64,000 nucleotides of DNA from AC-69 sp963751665 (lineage in GTDB: Bacteria; Actinomycetota; UBA4738; HRBIN12), in assembly GCA_963751665.1 (NCBI GenBank), contig CAVVVF010000001.1:985991-1049990 (forward strand), in the 5' to 3' direction. The notes beneath the pieces were generated by a model. The model had not been told where the DNA came from, ran no database searches, and saw only the letters and a list, made by a program, of their open reading frames with translations. The translations under genes and the position numbers were made by a program. Below are positions 45,057 through 55,199 of the stretch, piece after piece (the stretch's first letter is position 1; each line of letters begins with the position of its first letter).

Positions 45057-45978
45057 CTACACCCGGACGTCGCTGAAGCGCAGGTGCTCCTCCGCCTGCC
45101 GGATCTCCTCCACTTCGGTCGCACCTTTGCCGGCAAGGAAGGACAGCATCCGCTCGACCAGCCACTCGGGGGCCGAGGCTCCCGAGGTCAGCCCGACCAC
45201 GTCGGCTCCCTCCAGCCACACCGGGTCGACCTCCTCCTCGTCGTCGACCAGGTAGGCGGGCGTGCCCTGCTCCCTGGCCACCTCGGCCAGGCGGTTGGAG
45301 TTGGAGGAGTTGTCCGACCCGATCACGAGCACGACGTCGGATCGGCGAGCCAGCTCCTTCACCGCGTCCTGACGGTTCTGCGTGGCGTAGCAGATGTCCT
45401 CTCGCGGCGGGGCCTTGATGTTCGGGAACCGCTCCCGAAGGACCTGGATGATCTGGTTCGTCTCGTCCACGGACAGCGTGGTCTGCGTGAGGTACGACAG
45501 GTCGTCCGGATCGGGCACCTCCACCGAGCGGGCCTCCTCGACACTCTGCACCAGGATGGTCCGGTCCGGGGCCTGGCCGGTGGTCCCCACCACCTCCTCG
45601 TGTCCCGCGTGGCCGATGAGCACGATCCACCGGCCCTCGTCCACGAAGCGGCGGGCCTCCAGATGCACCTTCGTGACCAGCGGGCACGTGGCGTCCAGAA
45701 CCGTGAGGCCCCTGGCGTGCGAGGCGGCGTAGACCTCCGGAGCGACGCCGTGAGCGGAGAGCACGACCACGGAACCCTCCGGCACCTCGGCCTCCTCCTC
45801 CACGAAGACGGCGCCCTTTGCCTCCAGATCGCGCACGACGTGGAGGTTGTGGACGATCTGCTTCCGCACGTAGACCGGGGGGCCGTGCTTGGCGAGAGCC
45901 GCCTCGACGGCCTCCACCGCGCGCTCCACCCCGGCGCAGTATCCCCGTGGGGCAGCGAGAAGGACCTTCTTCGGCACG
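45057..45978 (-). CDS. ispH: 4-hydroxy-3-methylbut-2-enyl diphosphate reductase
   Basis: Last enzyme of the MEP isoprenoid pathway; its 4Fe-4S centre reduces HMBPP to IPP and DMAPP. Cluster cysteines occur in APRGYCAGVERAV, LDATCPLVTKVH and DICYATQNRQDAV, and the SSNSNRL and TSGASAPEWLV substrate motifs are intact. GTG 45978 is preceded by TACGAT (minus strand, 45985-45990) at a 6-nt gap, so it is probably leaderless. Its length of about 306 residues is normal. Confidence 0.96.
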
Positions 45979-46088
45979 GTTCCATCGTACCCGGCGGTCC
46001 AAGGAATGGGGTTGTGCGCTGCGCCAATATCAGCGGCAGGCACGAGAATTTCTCTGGGGCGAATATCAATCAGCCTAAGGATCTGCTC

Positions 46089-46828
46089 GTGAAGAGATGT
46101 CGCAAGTGCGGCGAGACCAAACCTCTGCGGAAGAATTTCCCTGCAGAAGGACCGGAAGGACGGACGACGCTCGAGGTGCAGACCATGTCACGCAGCCGAC
46201 GTGAGAGCTTGGACACACGCGAAACCCGAGCGCATGGTCTCCATGCGAGCGCGAGTGAGGGAATGGAAGCTCAAGCACCCGGACCGATACCGCGGCCTCC
46301 CGGCGACGACGGTTGAAGGAAAGGCTGATGAACGATCCCGCCTTTCAAGAGCGCCGTCGCGAGATTCGCATACTCAGCCAACGAAGACACCGGGAGAAGC
46401 GGTCGGCCGAATATCGACGGTGGGTCGAGGCCAATCCCGAGCGGGCTAGGGCCAGGAATCGCCGATGGTCAGAGCGTCATCGCGAAAGAACGCGAGCGAA
46501 GGCAAAGGCTTGGAAGCTCGCGAACCCTGAGAAGGCAAGAAATCTGAGGCGCGCGGTCAAGGCTACGAGACGTGCTCGACAGCGCGGAGCGCCAGGAACC
46601 ACCACACGTCGGCAGTTCCAAGCGCGATGGGATTTCTACGGGGGGCGGTGCTGGTTGTGCGGAGCGGAGGCAAACACGATCGATCATCTGATAGCTCTAG
46701 CTCGAGGAGGGTCCAACTGGCCCGCTAACCTGAGGCCAGCCTGCCAGACCTGCAATGTCCGCAAGGGCGCGACACCGATTTCCGCCAAGAGGCCAGGGGC
46801 GGTCTCGCCACGGCTCCGGAACCAGTAA
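46089..46828 (+). CDS. HNH endonuclease (frameshifted 5' part)
   Basis: The C-terminal part has the intact HNH motif: CWLCGAEANTIDHLIALARGG and NLRPACQTCNVRKG with two CxxC pairs. The upstream part carries a KRCRKCGETKPL zinc knuckle (from GTG 46089), then repeats of the WKLKHPDRYR or WVEANPERAR type in two other frames. ATG or TTG starts near 46,313-46,328 give the intact domain alone. GC is lower than its neighbours, and the repeats are typical of stand-alone phage or mobile HNH proteins, so it is probably an acquired element. Confidence 0.7.
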
Positions 46829-46853
46829 TGGGAAGTTTCACGAGTGACCGTCC

Positions 46854-47183
46854 TCACCGGACCGGCCCACCGGGACGGGGCAGGCCCTTCACGGCATCCC
46901 GGATCTCCTTCGGCGAGGTGACCACCACCGTGGCGCCCGGCAGGTCCCGGTCGCAGATGATCCGGAGGTACGGGAAGTCCTCCCGGGCCCGAGACACGAG
47001 GCCCTCGAAGTCACCCGACACGACCAGGACGTGGGGCCGCTCCGCCTCGAGCTGGGCCAGGGCGTCGTCCTCGGCGGTCGCCCCCGGCGCGAGCTCCCAC
47101 TCGGCCGAGACGGCGGCCCGCTTCAACGCCACCAGGGCCGGCCGATCGGACGCCACGCACAACACCTTCAGGGCCCGGCACAC
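46854..47183 (-). CDS. Receiver-like small protein downstream of corA
   Basis: 109 residues: ALKVLCVASDRPALVALKRA at the start, PHVLVVSGDFEGLV in the middle and ATVVVTSPKEI near the end, an alternating alpha/beta pattern like a response-regulator receiver but without a clear phosphoacceptor context. GTG 47183 lies 3 bp from the corA stop, so the two are co-transcribed. Function unknown. Confidence 0.6.
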   Translation of the reverse strand: MCRALKVLCVASDRPALVALKRAAVSAEWELAPGATAEDDALAQLEAERPHVLVVSGDFEGLVSRAREDFPYLRIICDRDLPGATVVVTSPKEIRDAVKGLPRPGGPVR

Positions 47184-47185
47184 CG

Positions 47186-48163
47186 CTACAGCCAGTCCCG
47201 CTTCTTGAACCCCCGGTACAGCATGAACGCGAGGCGGCCATCAGTGCCGAGCGCGAGCGGGTATCCGATCGTCCACGACAGCTCGGGCATGTTCCGGAAG
47301 TTCATCCCGTAGATGCCGGCGATGAGCGTGGGCAGCAGGATGATCGCCCCCCACGACGTCACTTTCTTCATCACCACGTTGAGTCGATTCGACACCTGCG
47401 CCAGCTGGAGCTCGCGTGCGGCCGTCAGGAGGTCCCGGATGTTGTCCATCAGCTCCGTGACCCGGATCGTGTGGTCCATCACGTCCCGGTAATACGGGGC
47501 GAGCGTCGGCGTCACGATGCCCTCCGCCTCCATCAGGAGGTCGAGGACCTCCCGCATGGGCACCGCCAGCCGCCGGAACCGGACCACTGCCTGGCGGAGA
47601 TGGAAGATGTCCTGGGCCAGGCCCTCCGACGCCGCCTCCGCGTCCTCCGCGCTCACTCGCTCCTCGATGTCGTCCGACAGGTCCTCGAGACGGTCGATCG
47701 TGTCCAGGTACCCGTCCACGATCTCGTCCAGCAGCAGGTACAGGATGAAGCCGATACCCTCGTGCTGCATCCCCTGCTCCCCCTGCATGCGCTTGATGGC
47801 CGGCCCGAAGTCGAGCATCGGCTTTCGCCGGACGGTGATGACGTACACCCCCTGTCGGGCGAACAGGTGGATCTCGCTGTCCTCCAGCTCGTTCTCTTGG
47901 TCGAGCTGGAGGCCGTGCGACACCAGGAAGACGTACTCGGGGTAGAACTCGACCTTCGAGCGCTGCCCCCACCGGATGCTGTCCTCGATCGAGAGCTGGT
48001 GCAGGCCGAAGGAGTCCTGGAGCTGCTTGAGCTCCTCGTCGGTGGGCTCGATCGCGTCGAGCCACACTCGCGTTCCGGCCTTGCGGGCGGCGGCCACCTC
48101 GGAGGGGTCGAAGGGCGTCTCGTCCTCCAGGACACCTTCACGGTAGTGGCGGCACGTGATCAC
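47186..48163 (-). CDS. corA: CorA magnesium transporter
   Basis: A 325-residue CorA-type channel. The large cytoplasmic domain ends in long helices, then TM1 with the essential IYGMNF (GMN) selectivity motif and a positively charged C-terminus (FKKRDWL). TM2 reads LALGTDGRLAFML, which is unusually polar; shifting frame for about 20 nt restores a normal LALMAAS helix, so an inserted and a nearby missing G (about 47,240-47,260) are likely. A -10 TACGCT (minus strand, 48173-48178) precedes GTG 48163. Confidence 0.92.
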   Translation of the reverse strand: MITCRHYREGVLEDETPFDPSEVAAARKAGTRVWLDAIEPTDEELKQLQDSFGLHQLSIEDSIRWGQRSKVEFYPEYVFLVSHGLQLDQENELEDSEIHLFARQGVYVITVRRKPMLDFGPAIKRMQGEQGMQHEGIGFILYLLLDEIVDGYLDTIDRLEDLSDDIEERVSAEDAEAASEGLAQDIFHLRQAVVRFRRLAVPMREVLDLLMEAEGIVTPTLAPYYRDVMDHTIRVTELMDNIRDLLTAARELQLAQVSNRLNVVMKKVTSWGAIILLPTLIAGIYGMNFRNMPELSWTIGYPLALGTDGRLAFMLYRGFKKRDWL

Positions 48164-48205
48164 GTCGGGCCGAGCGTACCGCAGCCCGCCGCTACACTCG
48201 CCCGC

Positions 48206-48991
48206 GTGGCCGACCTCGAACCCCTCCTCCGGTTCTGGCGAGCCCTCGACGCCGCCTTCGAGACCGTCGAGGCGGCGTGGTGGGGCGGGGTCGTCGCCGA
48301 CTCGAGGTTCCCCGGCGTCTGGGACGTCAACTACGCGCGGGTCGAGACGGACGACCCCAGCCTTTCGCTCGCGGAGGTGGAATCGTCGCTCCTACCACTC
48401 CTCGAACGAAGCGGGGCCCGTCACGCCCACATGGTGCTGTTCCATCCGGAGCGGCTCACGACGATCCTCTCGGAGGCCAGCACGAGAGGCGACCGCCTCT
48501 CGTGGGACACGGCCATGGAGCTTCGGGGGCGGACGCCCGACGTGCCGAGCGGCGTCGAGGTGGAGGAGTTCAGTCCGCTCGACCCGGCCTTCTGGCCGGC
48601 GTACCGGGTATCCCTCCGCGAGTTCCAGGTCACCGAGGAGGACGCGGTCAAACAGCTCGTGGACATCGAACGGGAGGTGCTGATCCCTGCGGGGAAGCGA
48701 TGGTTCGCGGTGCGCGAGAACGGCCGTCCGCTGGCCCTCGGCTCGCTGATCGCACTGGAGGGCGCGGGATATGTCGACCACGTCGTCACCCTCCCCGAGG
48801 CTCGCCGCCGCGGATACGCCGGCGCCATCGTCCGGCGGATCGTCCAGGAGGCCCGCCGCTCCGACCTCGATCACCTGTACCTGCTGGCCGAGCGAGGCGC
48901 CGAGGCGGTGTCGATCTACGAGCGGCTGGGGTTCGAGGCGATCGCGCACATCGCCAGCACCCTCCGCCCGCTCTCAGAGGGCGAGCGTTAG
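48206..48991 (+). CDS. GNAT-family N-acetyltransferase
   Basis: 261 residues. The N-terminal half is a helical region of unknown role; the C-terminal half has the GNAT fold with VDHVVTLPEARRRGYAGAIVRRI as the acetyl-CoA pyrophosphate-binding loop (R-R-x-G-Y-A) and AVSIYERLGFEAIA at the end. A -10 TACACT (48193-48198) sits 7 nt before GTG 48206. It is divergent from corA across a 42-bp gap. Substrate unknown. Confidence 0.87.
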   Translation: MADLEPLLRFWRALDAAFETVEAAWWGGVVADSRFPGVWDVNYARVETDDPSLSLAEVESSLLPLLERSGARHAHMVLFHPERLTTILSEASTRGDRLSWDTAMELRGRTPDVPSGVEVEEFSPLDPAFWPAYRVSLREFQVTEEDAVKQLVDIEREVLIPAGKRWFAVRENGRPLALGSLIALEGAGYVDHVVTLPEARRRGYAGAIVRRIVQEARRSDLDHLYLLAERGAEAVSIYERLGFEAIAHIASTLRPLSEGER

Positions 48992-49197
48992 GACCGCTCG
49001 TCGGTCTCGAACGGCGGGTCGCCGAGTTCGAGGTCCCAGAGCAGCCGATCGACGAAGAGCGTCGAGCCCGACGGGGAGCGCTCTCCGAAGTCGGCGAAGC
49101 ACACCTCGCACACGCCGAGCAGCACGGAACGCTTGGACCGGCACTCGGGGCAGTCGAAGGTCCGGGCTTCCATATCCGTATCCATGGCCGCATTCAT
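48988..49197 (-). CDS. Small zinc-ribbon protein
   Basis: 69 residues with FDCPECRSKRSVLLGVCEVCF, a C-x2-C...C-x2-C ribbon, and an acidic tail (LLWDLELGDPPFETDERS). ATGs at 49197, 49185 and 49173 are all possible; no clear ribosome site helps the choice. Its end overlaps the convergent GNAT gene by 4 bp. Function unknown. Confidence 0.6.
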   Translation of the reverse strand: MNAAMDTDMEARTFDCPECRSKRSVLLGVCEVCFADFGERSPSGSTLFVDRLLWDLELGDPPFETDERS

Positions 49198-49254
49198 AGG
49201 CCATCGATGTGGAGGAGGGTTGAACGGCCGGCGAACGCGGATCGAACCTTGTGC

Positions 49255-49288
49255 GAAGGCCCCGAGGGCATGCGCCCTCGGGGCCTTC
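49255..49288. terminator. Perfect 15-bp stem terminator
   Basis: GAAGGCCCCGAGGGC (49255-49269) pairs exactly with GCCCTCGGGGCCTTC (49274-49288) around ATGC. It lies 26 bp beyond the phoX stop on the minus strand. The U-run expected of intrinsic terminators is weak, as is common in high-GC bacteria. Confidence 0.75.
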
Positions 49289-49313
49289 CGCCTTGCCGGC
49301 TCAAGCTCGGGGC

Positions 49314-50752
49314 TTACTTCCAGCCCGTCACCTCCAGCACGACGCCGTGGCCGCTGACGTTGTGTTGCACGCTCACGAAGAAGCGCTTGCCGGTGGCGTC
49401 GAAGATCCCGCCGGTCCACTCGGCCCCTCGCCCGCGTTCGCCGTGAGGTCGTTCAGCGTCCCGATCCGGATGCAGCCGTCGTGAGCCGGTCCGCGTCGCT
49501 CCGTCGGGCAGGCAGTCCCACAGGTCGTTGTTCTTGTGCGTGGCGCTGATGTCGCCGTCCTCGTGCAGGATCCAGTTCCCGCGGCCCGGCTGGTAGGCGA
49601 TGTTGTCGGGCATGGCCAGGTCGGGGCTCCCGATCACGAAGAACTGCACCTCGGGGTCGCGGTGTTCGCGGCGGCCTGGGCCATGCGTGCCGTCGGTGAT
49701 GCAGATCGCTCTCGCCCCAGTTGTGGTCCGTGGCCTCGTTGCCGGTGTTGTTGCCGCAGAACCGGACGTCGCCGGCGGCCAGGGCGCGCGAGGTCGATCT
49801 GCAGGTCCTCGGGCCGGTAGTAGCCGGTGAGCTTGAGCGCGGCCGTTTGGGCCCGGAGGTCCGGGTCCGACCCGCCCGTGGATCGGGATCCATGTCCCCA
49901 GGCCGGTGTTCGTGCCCTGCCCGTAGTCCGTGTTGCCCGCTCCGCTTGCCCAGCCGGAGCCCGTACACCGAGCCCGACGCGAGCGGCGATTGCGTCAGGC
50001 TCGGTGATCGGGCCGCGTCGGGTCACGAGGCGTCGCGGGGATGAACTTGAAGTATGCGCCCCCCGCCGCTCCGTTCAGCGGGCGGTCCTCGTCGCCGTAG
50101 TACACGACGCCGTTCGGGTAGATGCCGACGCCCTCGAAGGACAGCCGGCCCAGCGCGGGACGGACCGCGAAGTTCGCGGCTCCCGTGCCCCGGTGAACGT
50201 GCCGGTCGTGCGGTCCAGGGTCACGCTGGTCGTGTTGAGGGGGTCGATCAGCTCGTACACCCTGCCGCCGGTCGCGCCGCCCCCGTTCTCCTCGGTGAAC
50301 ACGATCGTGCCCCACGGGGTCCGCTTGGCCGCATCGCAGAAGATCGTCCCGCTGACGATGGTCTGCACCGCTCCGGTGGCGATGTTGATCCGCTGGAGCC
50401 CCGGATCGGCCGCGAACTGCTCGTTGCAGGCGATCAGCCACGTCGGGTCCTGGTCGTTCGGCCACAGAGCCAGCATGTCGATGACGGGCGCCGCGACCCC
50501 GCTCGTGACCACGCGCGCGCTGAGGCTCTTCGCGAACGTGGCCAAGGATGTCGGATCCGCATTCGCCTGGTCGGCCGTCACCGACGACGTTGACGACGCC
50601 GCGACCGGCCCCAGGACGCCGAATAGCTGGACCGAGCGGGCCCGGAGCAGGTTGTCCCGATCGACCCCGAAGTCCGTCCCCGCCACGGCGACCGCAGCGA
50701 CGAGCCCGACGACGAGGCTCGCCGTAGCGAGCACTCGAACGGTCTTCTTCAT
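49314..50752 (-). CDS. phoX: PhoX-type alkaline phosphatase (DUF839), frameshifted
   Basis: Secreted phosphatase of the PhoX/DUF839 family that frees phosphate from organic esters. It begins with a signal peptide (KKTVRVLATASLVVGLVAAV). Blocks are found in several frames: TPWGTIVFTEENGGGATGGR, LSFEGVGIYPNGVVYYGDED, GAAGGAYFKFIPATP, ALKLTGYYRPEDLQIDL, DVRFCGNNTGNEATDHNWGE and, at the end, FFVIGSPDLAMPDNIAYQPG and RFFVSVQHNVSGHGVVLE. At least six shifts occur over 1.4 kb. It fits the Pho regulon that follows; classical PhoX is Tat-exported, but no twin Arg is seen here. Confidence 0.8.
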
Positions 50753-50910
50753 GAAGGCCTCCCTTCGCCTCGGAGCGACGACCCGCTTCGCTCCCCTTCA
50801 CAGTTCTACGCTCGTATGATCTACGGGCGCAAGTTGTCCTCACGTTGGCCGGTGAGCGACCACACCTCGGACCTACGACGAACCTTCATGAATGGGCGAC
50901 CCGCTGACAT

Positions 50911-51639
50911 CTACTCGACGAACTTGTAGCCGAGGCCCCGGACCGTCACCAGGTGGACGGGATGATGGGGATCCCCTTCGATCTTGCGCCGCAACCGTTT
51001 CACGTGGACGTCCAGGGTCTTCGTGTCCCCGAAGTAGTCGGGCCCCCAGACCTGGTCGATCAGGAACTCCCGGGTCAGCAGCTTGCCCTTGCGCCGGAGG
51101 AACGTCTCCAGGAGCTCGAACTCCTTCGGCGGGAGCGACACCGTCTCGCCTCCCACCGTGACCTCGTGACGGGCCACGTCCATGCGGACGGGCCCCCCCG
51201 CCAGCACCTCGTCGGCCGTCGGCTCGGCCGGCTGGGGACGGGCCCGTCGCAGGTTCGCCCGGACCCTGGAGACGAGCTCGCGGACGGAGAACGGCTTGGT
51301 GACGTAGTCGTCGGCCCCCAGCTCCAGGCCGGCCACCTTGTCCGCCTCCGAGTCCTTGGCCGTGACCATGATGATGGGCACGTCCGATTCGGCCCGGATG
51401 GCGCGGCACACGTCGAGCCCCGATACCTCGGGCAGCATGAGGTCGAGGATCACGAGCGTGGGCTCCTCGGCCCGGAAGCGCTCGAGGGCCGCGCGGCCGT
51501 CGGTCGCCACGGTCACGGCGTACCCCTCGCGTTCAAGGTTGTACCGGACCGTGTCGGCCAGGGATGCCTCGTCCTCGACGACGAGGATCCTGGCCGGCTC
51601 AGCGCGCGTCTGGGGTGATGTCGACAGGGTGAGAAGCAT
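50911..51639 (-). CDS. regX3: Phosphate response regulator RegX3/PhoP
   Basis: A 242-residue OmpR-family regulator. The receiver has ILVVEDEASLADTVRYNLER, LVILDLMLPEVSGLDVCRAI and DDYVTKPFSVRELVSRVRA; the winged helix has PPKEFELLETFLRRKGKLL, LIDQVWGPDYFGDTKTLDVH and VRGLGYKFVE, closely matching actinobacterial RegX3/PhoP. It overlaps phoU by about 40 bp, within a pst-phoU-regX3 transcript. It should bind the PHO-box repeats found at 56,327-56,370 and 56,448-56,491. Confidence 0.92.
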   Translation of the reverse strand: MLLTLSTSPQTRAEPARILVVEDEASLADTVRYNLEREGYAVTVATDGRAALERFRAEEPTLVILDLMLPEVSGLDVCRAIRAESDVPIIMVTAKDSEADKVAGLELGADDYVTKPFSVRELVSRVRANLRRARPQPAEPTADEVLAGGPVRMDVARHEVTVGGETVSLPPKEFELLETFLRRKGKLLTREFLIDQVWGPDYFGDTKTLDVHVKRLRRKIEGDPHHPVHLVTVRGLGYKFVE

Positions 51640-52293
51640 CGGTGAACTCGCGGAACTCCCCCGTGATCAGGAAGCCGACCTGCTCGGCGATGTCGACCGA
51701 GTGGTCGCCCACCCGCTCGAGCTGGCGGGCGACCAGGATCATCCGGAGCCCCCAGTTGAGGAGCTCGGGGTCCTCGGCCAGGGCGGCCACCTCCTTGTAC
51801 ATCCCGAGGTTCAGCCGGTCCACCGGGTCGTCCATCTCCGGCAGCCGAAGGCACAGGTCGAGGTCGCGCCGGCGGAACGCCTCCATGGCCGTGCGGATCA
51901 TCGGGACGCACCACGTCCTCCATCTCCCGGATGTGCGCCTGGATCGACTGGCTCGTCGGGAGGTCGCGGACCGACAGGTACATCTTCGCGATGTTGACGG
52001 CCATGTCGCCGATCCGCTCCAGGTGGAGGTTGGAGTGCAGGATCGCCGAGATCAACCGGAGGTCGCCGGCCACCGGCGTCTGGAGGGCCATCAACTGCAG
52101 GATCCTGGTCTCGATCGATATGTACTTCTCGTCGATCTCATCGTCCCCGGCGATGACCGCTGGGCCTCGGCGTCGTCGTGCTCGATCAGGGCCCCCACGG
52201 CCCTGCCCACCGCGCGCTCGGACAGCTCGCCCATGCCCAGGATGTCGAGCTCGAGCAGCTCGAGCTCCTCGTGGAAATGGCGTCCGCTGCCAT
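51599..52293 (-). CDS. phoU: Phosphate signalling protein PhoU (frameshifted)
   Basis: Two three-helix repeats typical of PhoU: RHFHEELELLELDILGMG and SIETRILQLMALQTPVAGDL, then LHLERIGDMAVNIAKM; the second repeat has ARQLERVGDHSVDIAEQVGF. The metal-binding E(x)xxD patterns are in place. The frame changes near 51,905, around 52,155 and within the first codons (ATG 52293 is out of frame with RHFHEE). PhoU keeps the kinase off while PstSCAB is transporting phosphate. Confidence 0.85.
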
Positions 52294-53115
52294 CAGCCGA
52301 ACCGGCCGGTGATGTAGTCCTCGGTCCGCTTGTCGGTCGGGTTGGTGAAGATGACGTCGGTGGCGTCGAACTCTACGAGACAGCCCGTCCGGTGCCCCGT
52401 CGTCGTCCACGTCCACGGTGAAGAAGGCGGTGCGGTCGGAGACCCGGGCCGCCTGCTGCATGTTGTGGGTGACGATGACGATCGTGTAGTCGGCCACGAG
52501 CTCGCGCATCAGGTCCTCGATCCGGAGGTGGCGATGGGGTCGAGCGCCGAGCACGGCTCGTCCATGAGGATCACGTCGGGCTGGTGGCGATGGCCCGGGC
52601 GATGCACAGCCGCTGCTGCTGGCCGCCCGACAGGGCCATGGCCGGACTCCTTCAGCTTGTCCTTGACCTCGTCCCACAGCGCCGCCTGGCGCAGGGACTG
52701 CTCGACCAGGTCGTCCATGTTGCCCTTGAAGCCGGCGATCCGCGGCCCGAAGGCCACGTTGTCGTAGATCGACTTGGGGAACGGGTTGGGCTTCTGGAAC
52801 ACCATGCCGATGCGCCGGCGGACCTCGACCGGGTCGACCTGCCGGTCGTAGAGGTCGACCCCGTGGTAGCAGGACCGTGCCCTCGACCCGCGCCCCCTCG
52901 ATGAGGTCGTTCATGCGGTTGAAGCAGCGCAGCACCGTGGTCTTGCCGCAGCCCGAGGGGCCGATGAGGGCGGTGATCTCGTTCTGGCGGATCGCCAGGG
53001 TGATGTCGCGCACCGCCCGGAAGTCGCCGTAGTAGACGCCACGTCGCGCACGTCGAAGATGAGCTCGCGGTCGTCCTTCGTCGGCCGCCGGCCCGTTGCG
53101 GGACTCGATCGTCAC
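52293..53115 (-). CDS. pstB: Phosphate ABC transporter ATP-binding protein (frameshifted)
   Basis: ABC ATPase of the Pst importer. Walker A is GPSGCGKTTVLRCFNRMND, the Q-loop region FQKPNPFPKSIYDNVAFG, and Walker B/D-loop ILMDEPCSALDPIAT. The LSGGQ signature falls at a shift point (about 52,600-52,640) but can be rebuilt from the neighbouring frame. VYYGDFRAVRDITLAI and a C-terminal TDVIFTNPTD-like end are standard for PstB. At least five shifts. Its end overlaps the phoU start. Confidence 0.87.
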
Positions 53116-53180
53116 CCCGGGTTGCGGCGCTTCTCCTCGTCGTCGGCTCGGGCGGCCACCTCGTCAGTCGTCCATCGGAT

Positions 53181-54128
53181 TCACCACTTCCGCTCGTAAC
53201 GGTTCCGCAGGACGATGCCACCGGCGTTCACGACCAGGATCACACCAGCAGGACCACGATGGCCGCCGCCGTGAGCGGCCTGGAACTCCTGGCCCCGGGC
53301 TGGCGGGCCCAGGAGAAGACGTCACCGGCAGGGCGGTGTACGGCCCGGAGGATCTCCGAGGAGGTCCCGGCGCGCCGGCTGGAGGAACCCGGTGACCGCC
53401 CCCACCAGCAGGAGCGGCGCGGTCTCCCCGAAGGCCCGGGCCAGGGTCAGGACCGTGCCGGTGAGGATGCCCGGCGCCGCGTAGGGAAGGACGTGGTTGC
53501 GGATGACCTCCCAGCGGGTGGCCCCCACGCCGAAGGCGGCCTCGCGGATGCGCTGGGGCACGGCCCGGAGGGCCTCCGTCGTCGGTGATGATCACGATGG
53601 GCAGCACCAGGGCGGCCAGGGTGAGCCCGCCGGCGATGTAGCTCCTGCCCGACCCCGCCCCCGGCCCCGTGACGGCGTCGCACGAAGCGCGACGAAGATG
53701 GTGAAGCCCAGGATGCCGTAGACGATCGAGGGCACTCCGGCCAGGTTGCGGATGTTGGTATCGATGAAGCGGGTGAGCCGGGTGTCCGGGGCGTACTCCT
53801 CCAGGTAGATGGCCGCCCCGATCCCCAACGGGAAGGCCAGCACGGCCACGAACGCGATGAGGATCAGCGAGCCCATGATGCCCTGCCACACCCGGCGCGT
53901 CTCGGCAGGCTCGACGAGAGCGTGGTCACGAAGTCCAGCCCCGCCCGGCGAGCACCGCCCAGGCCTCGACGAGACGTCCGACCAGCAGGGCGACCAGGAA
54001 CAGCAGGGCGAAGAGCAGGGTGAGCAGCAAGGCGCCTGCGAAGCACTCGCCGCCGACCGGTCGCCCTGCGATTGCCTCGCAGCACGAGGTCGACGGTGCC
54101 CGACCGTGGCGGTGGCCGATGCAGCCAT
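53181..54128 (-). CDS. pstA: Phosphate ABC transporter permease PstA (frameshifted)
   Basis: Membrane permease. Conserved blocks are IMGSLILIAFVAVLAFPLGI, AIYLEEYAPDTRLTRFID, NLAGVPSIVYGILGFTIFV, then REAAFGVGATRWEVIRNHVL (the EAA-type loop that contacts PstB), GTVLTLARAFGETAPLLL and the end RNRYERKW. Frames change near 53,300, 53,560, 53,690 and 53,930. ATG 54128 overlaps the pstC stop (TGATG), a sign of translational coupling. Confidence 0.86.
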
Positions 54129-54994
54129 CAGTACTTCTCCCGCACCCGGCGCACGAAGCGGTCGCTGATCGAGGTTCAGCGCCGAGCGTCATCACGAAGA
54201 GGAGCAGCCCCAGGAAGAACAGGCTCTGGAAGGCGCTGGCCGGCACCCGCGAACCTGGTCGGAGCCGATGGCCAGCGGCGGTCATCGGCGGCGGTCATCG
54301 TCTGTCCCGGCTCGAACGACGTTCAGCTGAACAGGGACCCGCCCGTCGCCCCGGCGGCGATGGCCACCACCATCGTCTCCCCGATCGCCCGGGAGACGCC
54401 GAGGATCAGGGAGGCCACGATGCCGGAGACCGCGGCGGGGAACACGACCCGGGCTGACGGTCGTGGCCGCTTGGCCCCCAGCCCGTAGGCGGCCTCCCGG
54501 AGCGCATGCGGGCACCGCCCGCATGGCGTCCTCGGCGACCGAGGCCACCAGCGGGGTGACCAGGATGCCGACCCCGATGCCGGCGGCGGCCAGGCTGAAG
54601 ACCCCCGCCTGGCGGTCGAGGCGGCGCACGATCTCCGGGCTGATCCGTGAGGGCGAAGAAGCCGAGGACCACGCTGGGGATGCCGGCCAGCATCTCCAGG
54701 ATCGGCTTGAGCCACCGGCGGGCCCGCGGCCGCGGCGTACTCGGAGAGGTAGATGGCGGCCCCCAGGCCCAGCGGCGCGGCGACCAGCATCGCGACTCCG
54801 GTCACGAGCAGGGTCCCCACGAAGATCGTCCGAGATGTCGAACATCGCCCTGGCGGGGGAACCACCCCGGTCGACACAGGCTGGCAGAGGTCGATGTTGG
54901 TCAGGAAGTCGACGCCCCGCCCGAGGAGGGCGAGCAGATCAGCACGCTCACGACCATCGACAGGAAGGCCGCGCCGAAGAACAGCCGGTCGCAT
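54128..54994 (-). CDS. pstC: Phosphate ABC transporter permease PstC (frameshifted)
   Basis: Membrane permease partner of PstA. TIFVGTLLVTGVAMLVAAPL, GLGAAIYLSEYA, MLAGIPSVVLGFFAL, LREAAYGLGAKR and SGIVASLILGVSRAIGETMV are PstC blocks, and the last gene segment has FQSLFFLGLLLFVMTL, then a RFVRRVREKY-type end. About six shifts. ATG 54994 has AAGGAGA upstream. It lies between pstS and pstA in the usual order. Confidence 0.86.
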
Positions 54995-55199
54995 GACCGT
55001 CTCCTTGCCGGCGCCGGCGGGTGCTGCCGCGCAGGATCTCCGGGGTGAAGCCTCCCCGGCGGCTCCTGGAAGTCGTGGTCATCGCCGGTGCGTACCTTAC
55101 CCCGTCGCTCTCGGGCCCAGGAGGGCCGGGCGGTCCGCGACCGCCCGGCCCTCGTCGCGGTGCCCGTCGCGCTCCGGCCGATGCCTGGGACCACGCGGT

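Noticed and set aside
50753..50910. PHO box upstream of phoX
   Set aside because: Only a single half-match (GCTCACCGGCC on the minus strand) is visible, without an adjacent 11-nt repeat, so it is not called.
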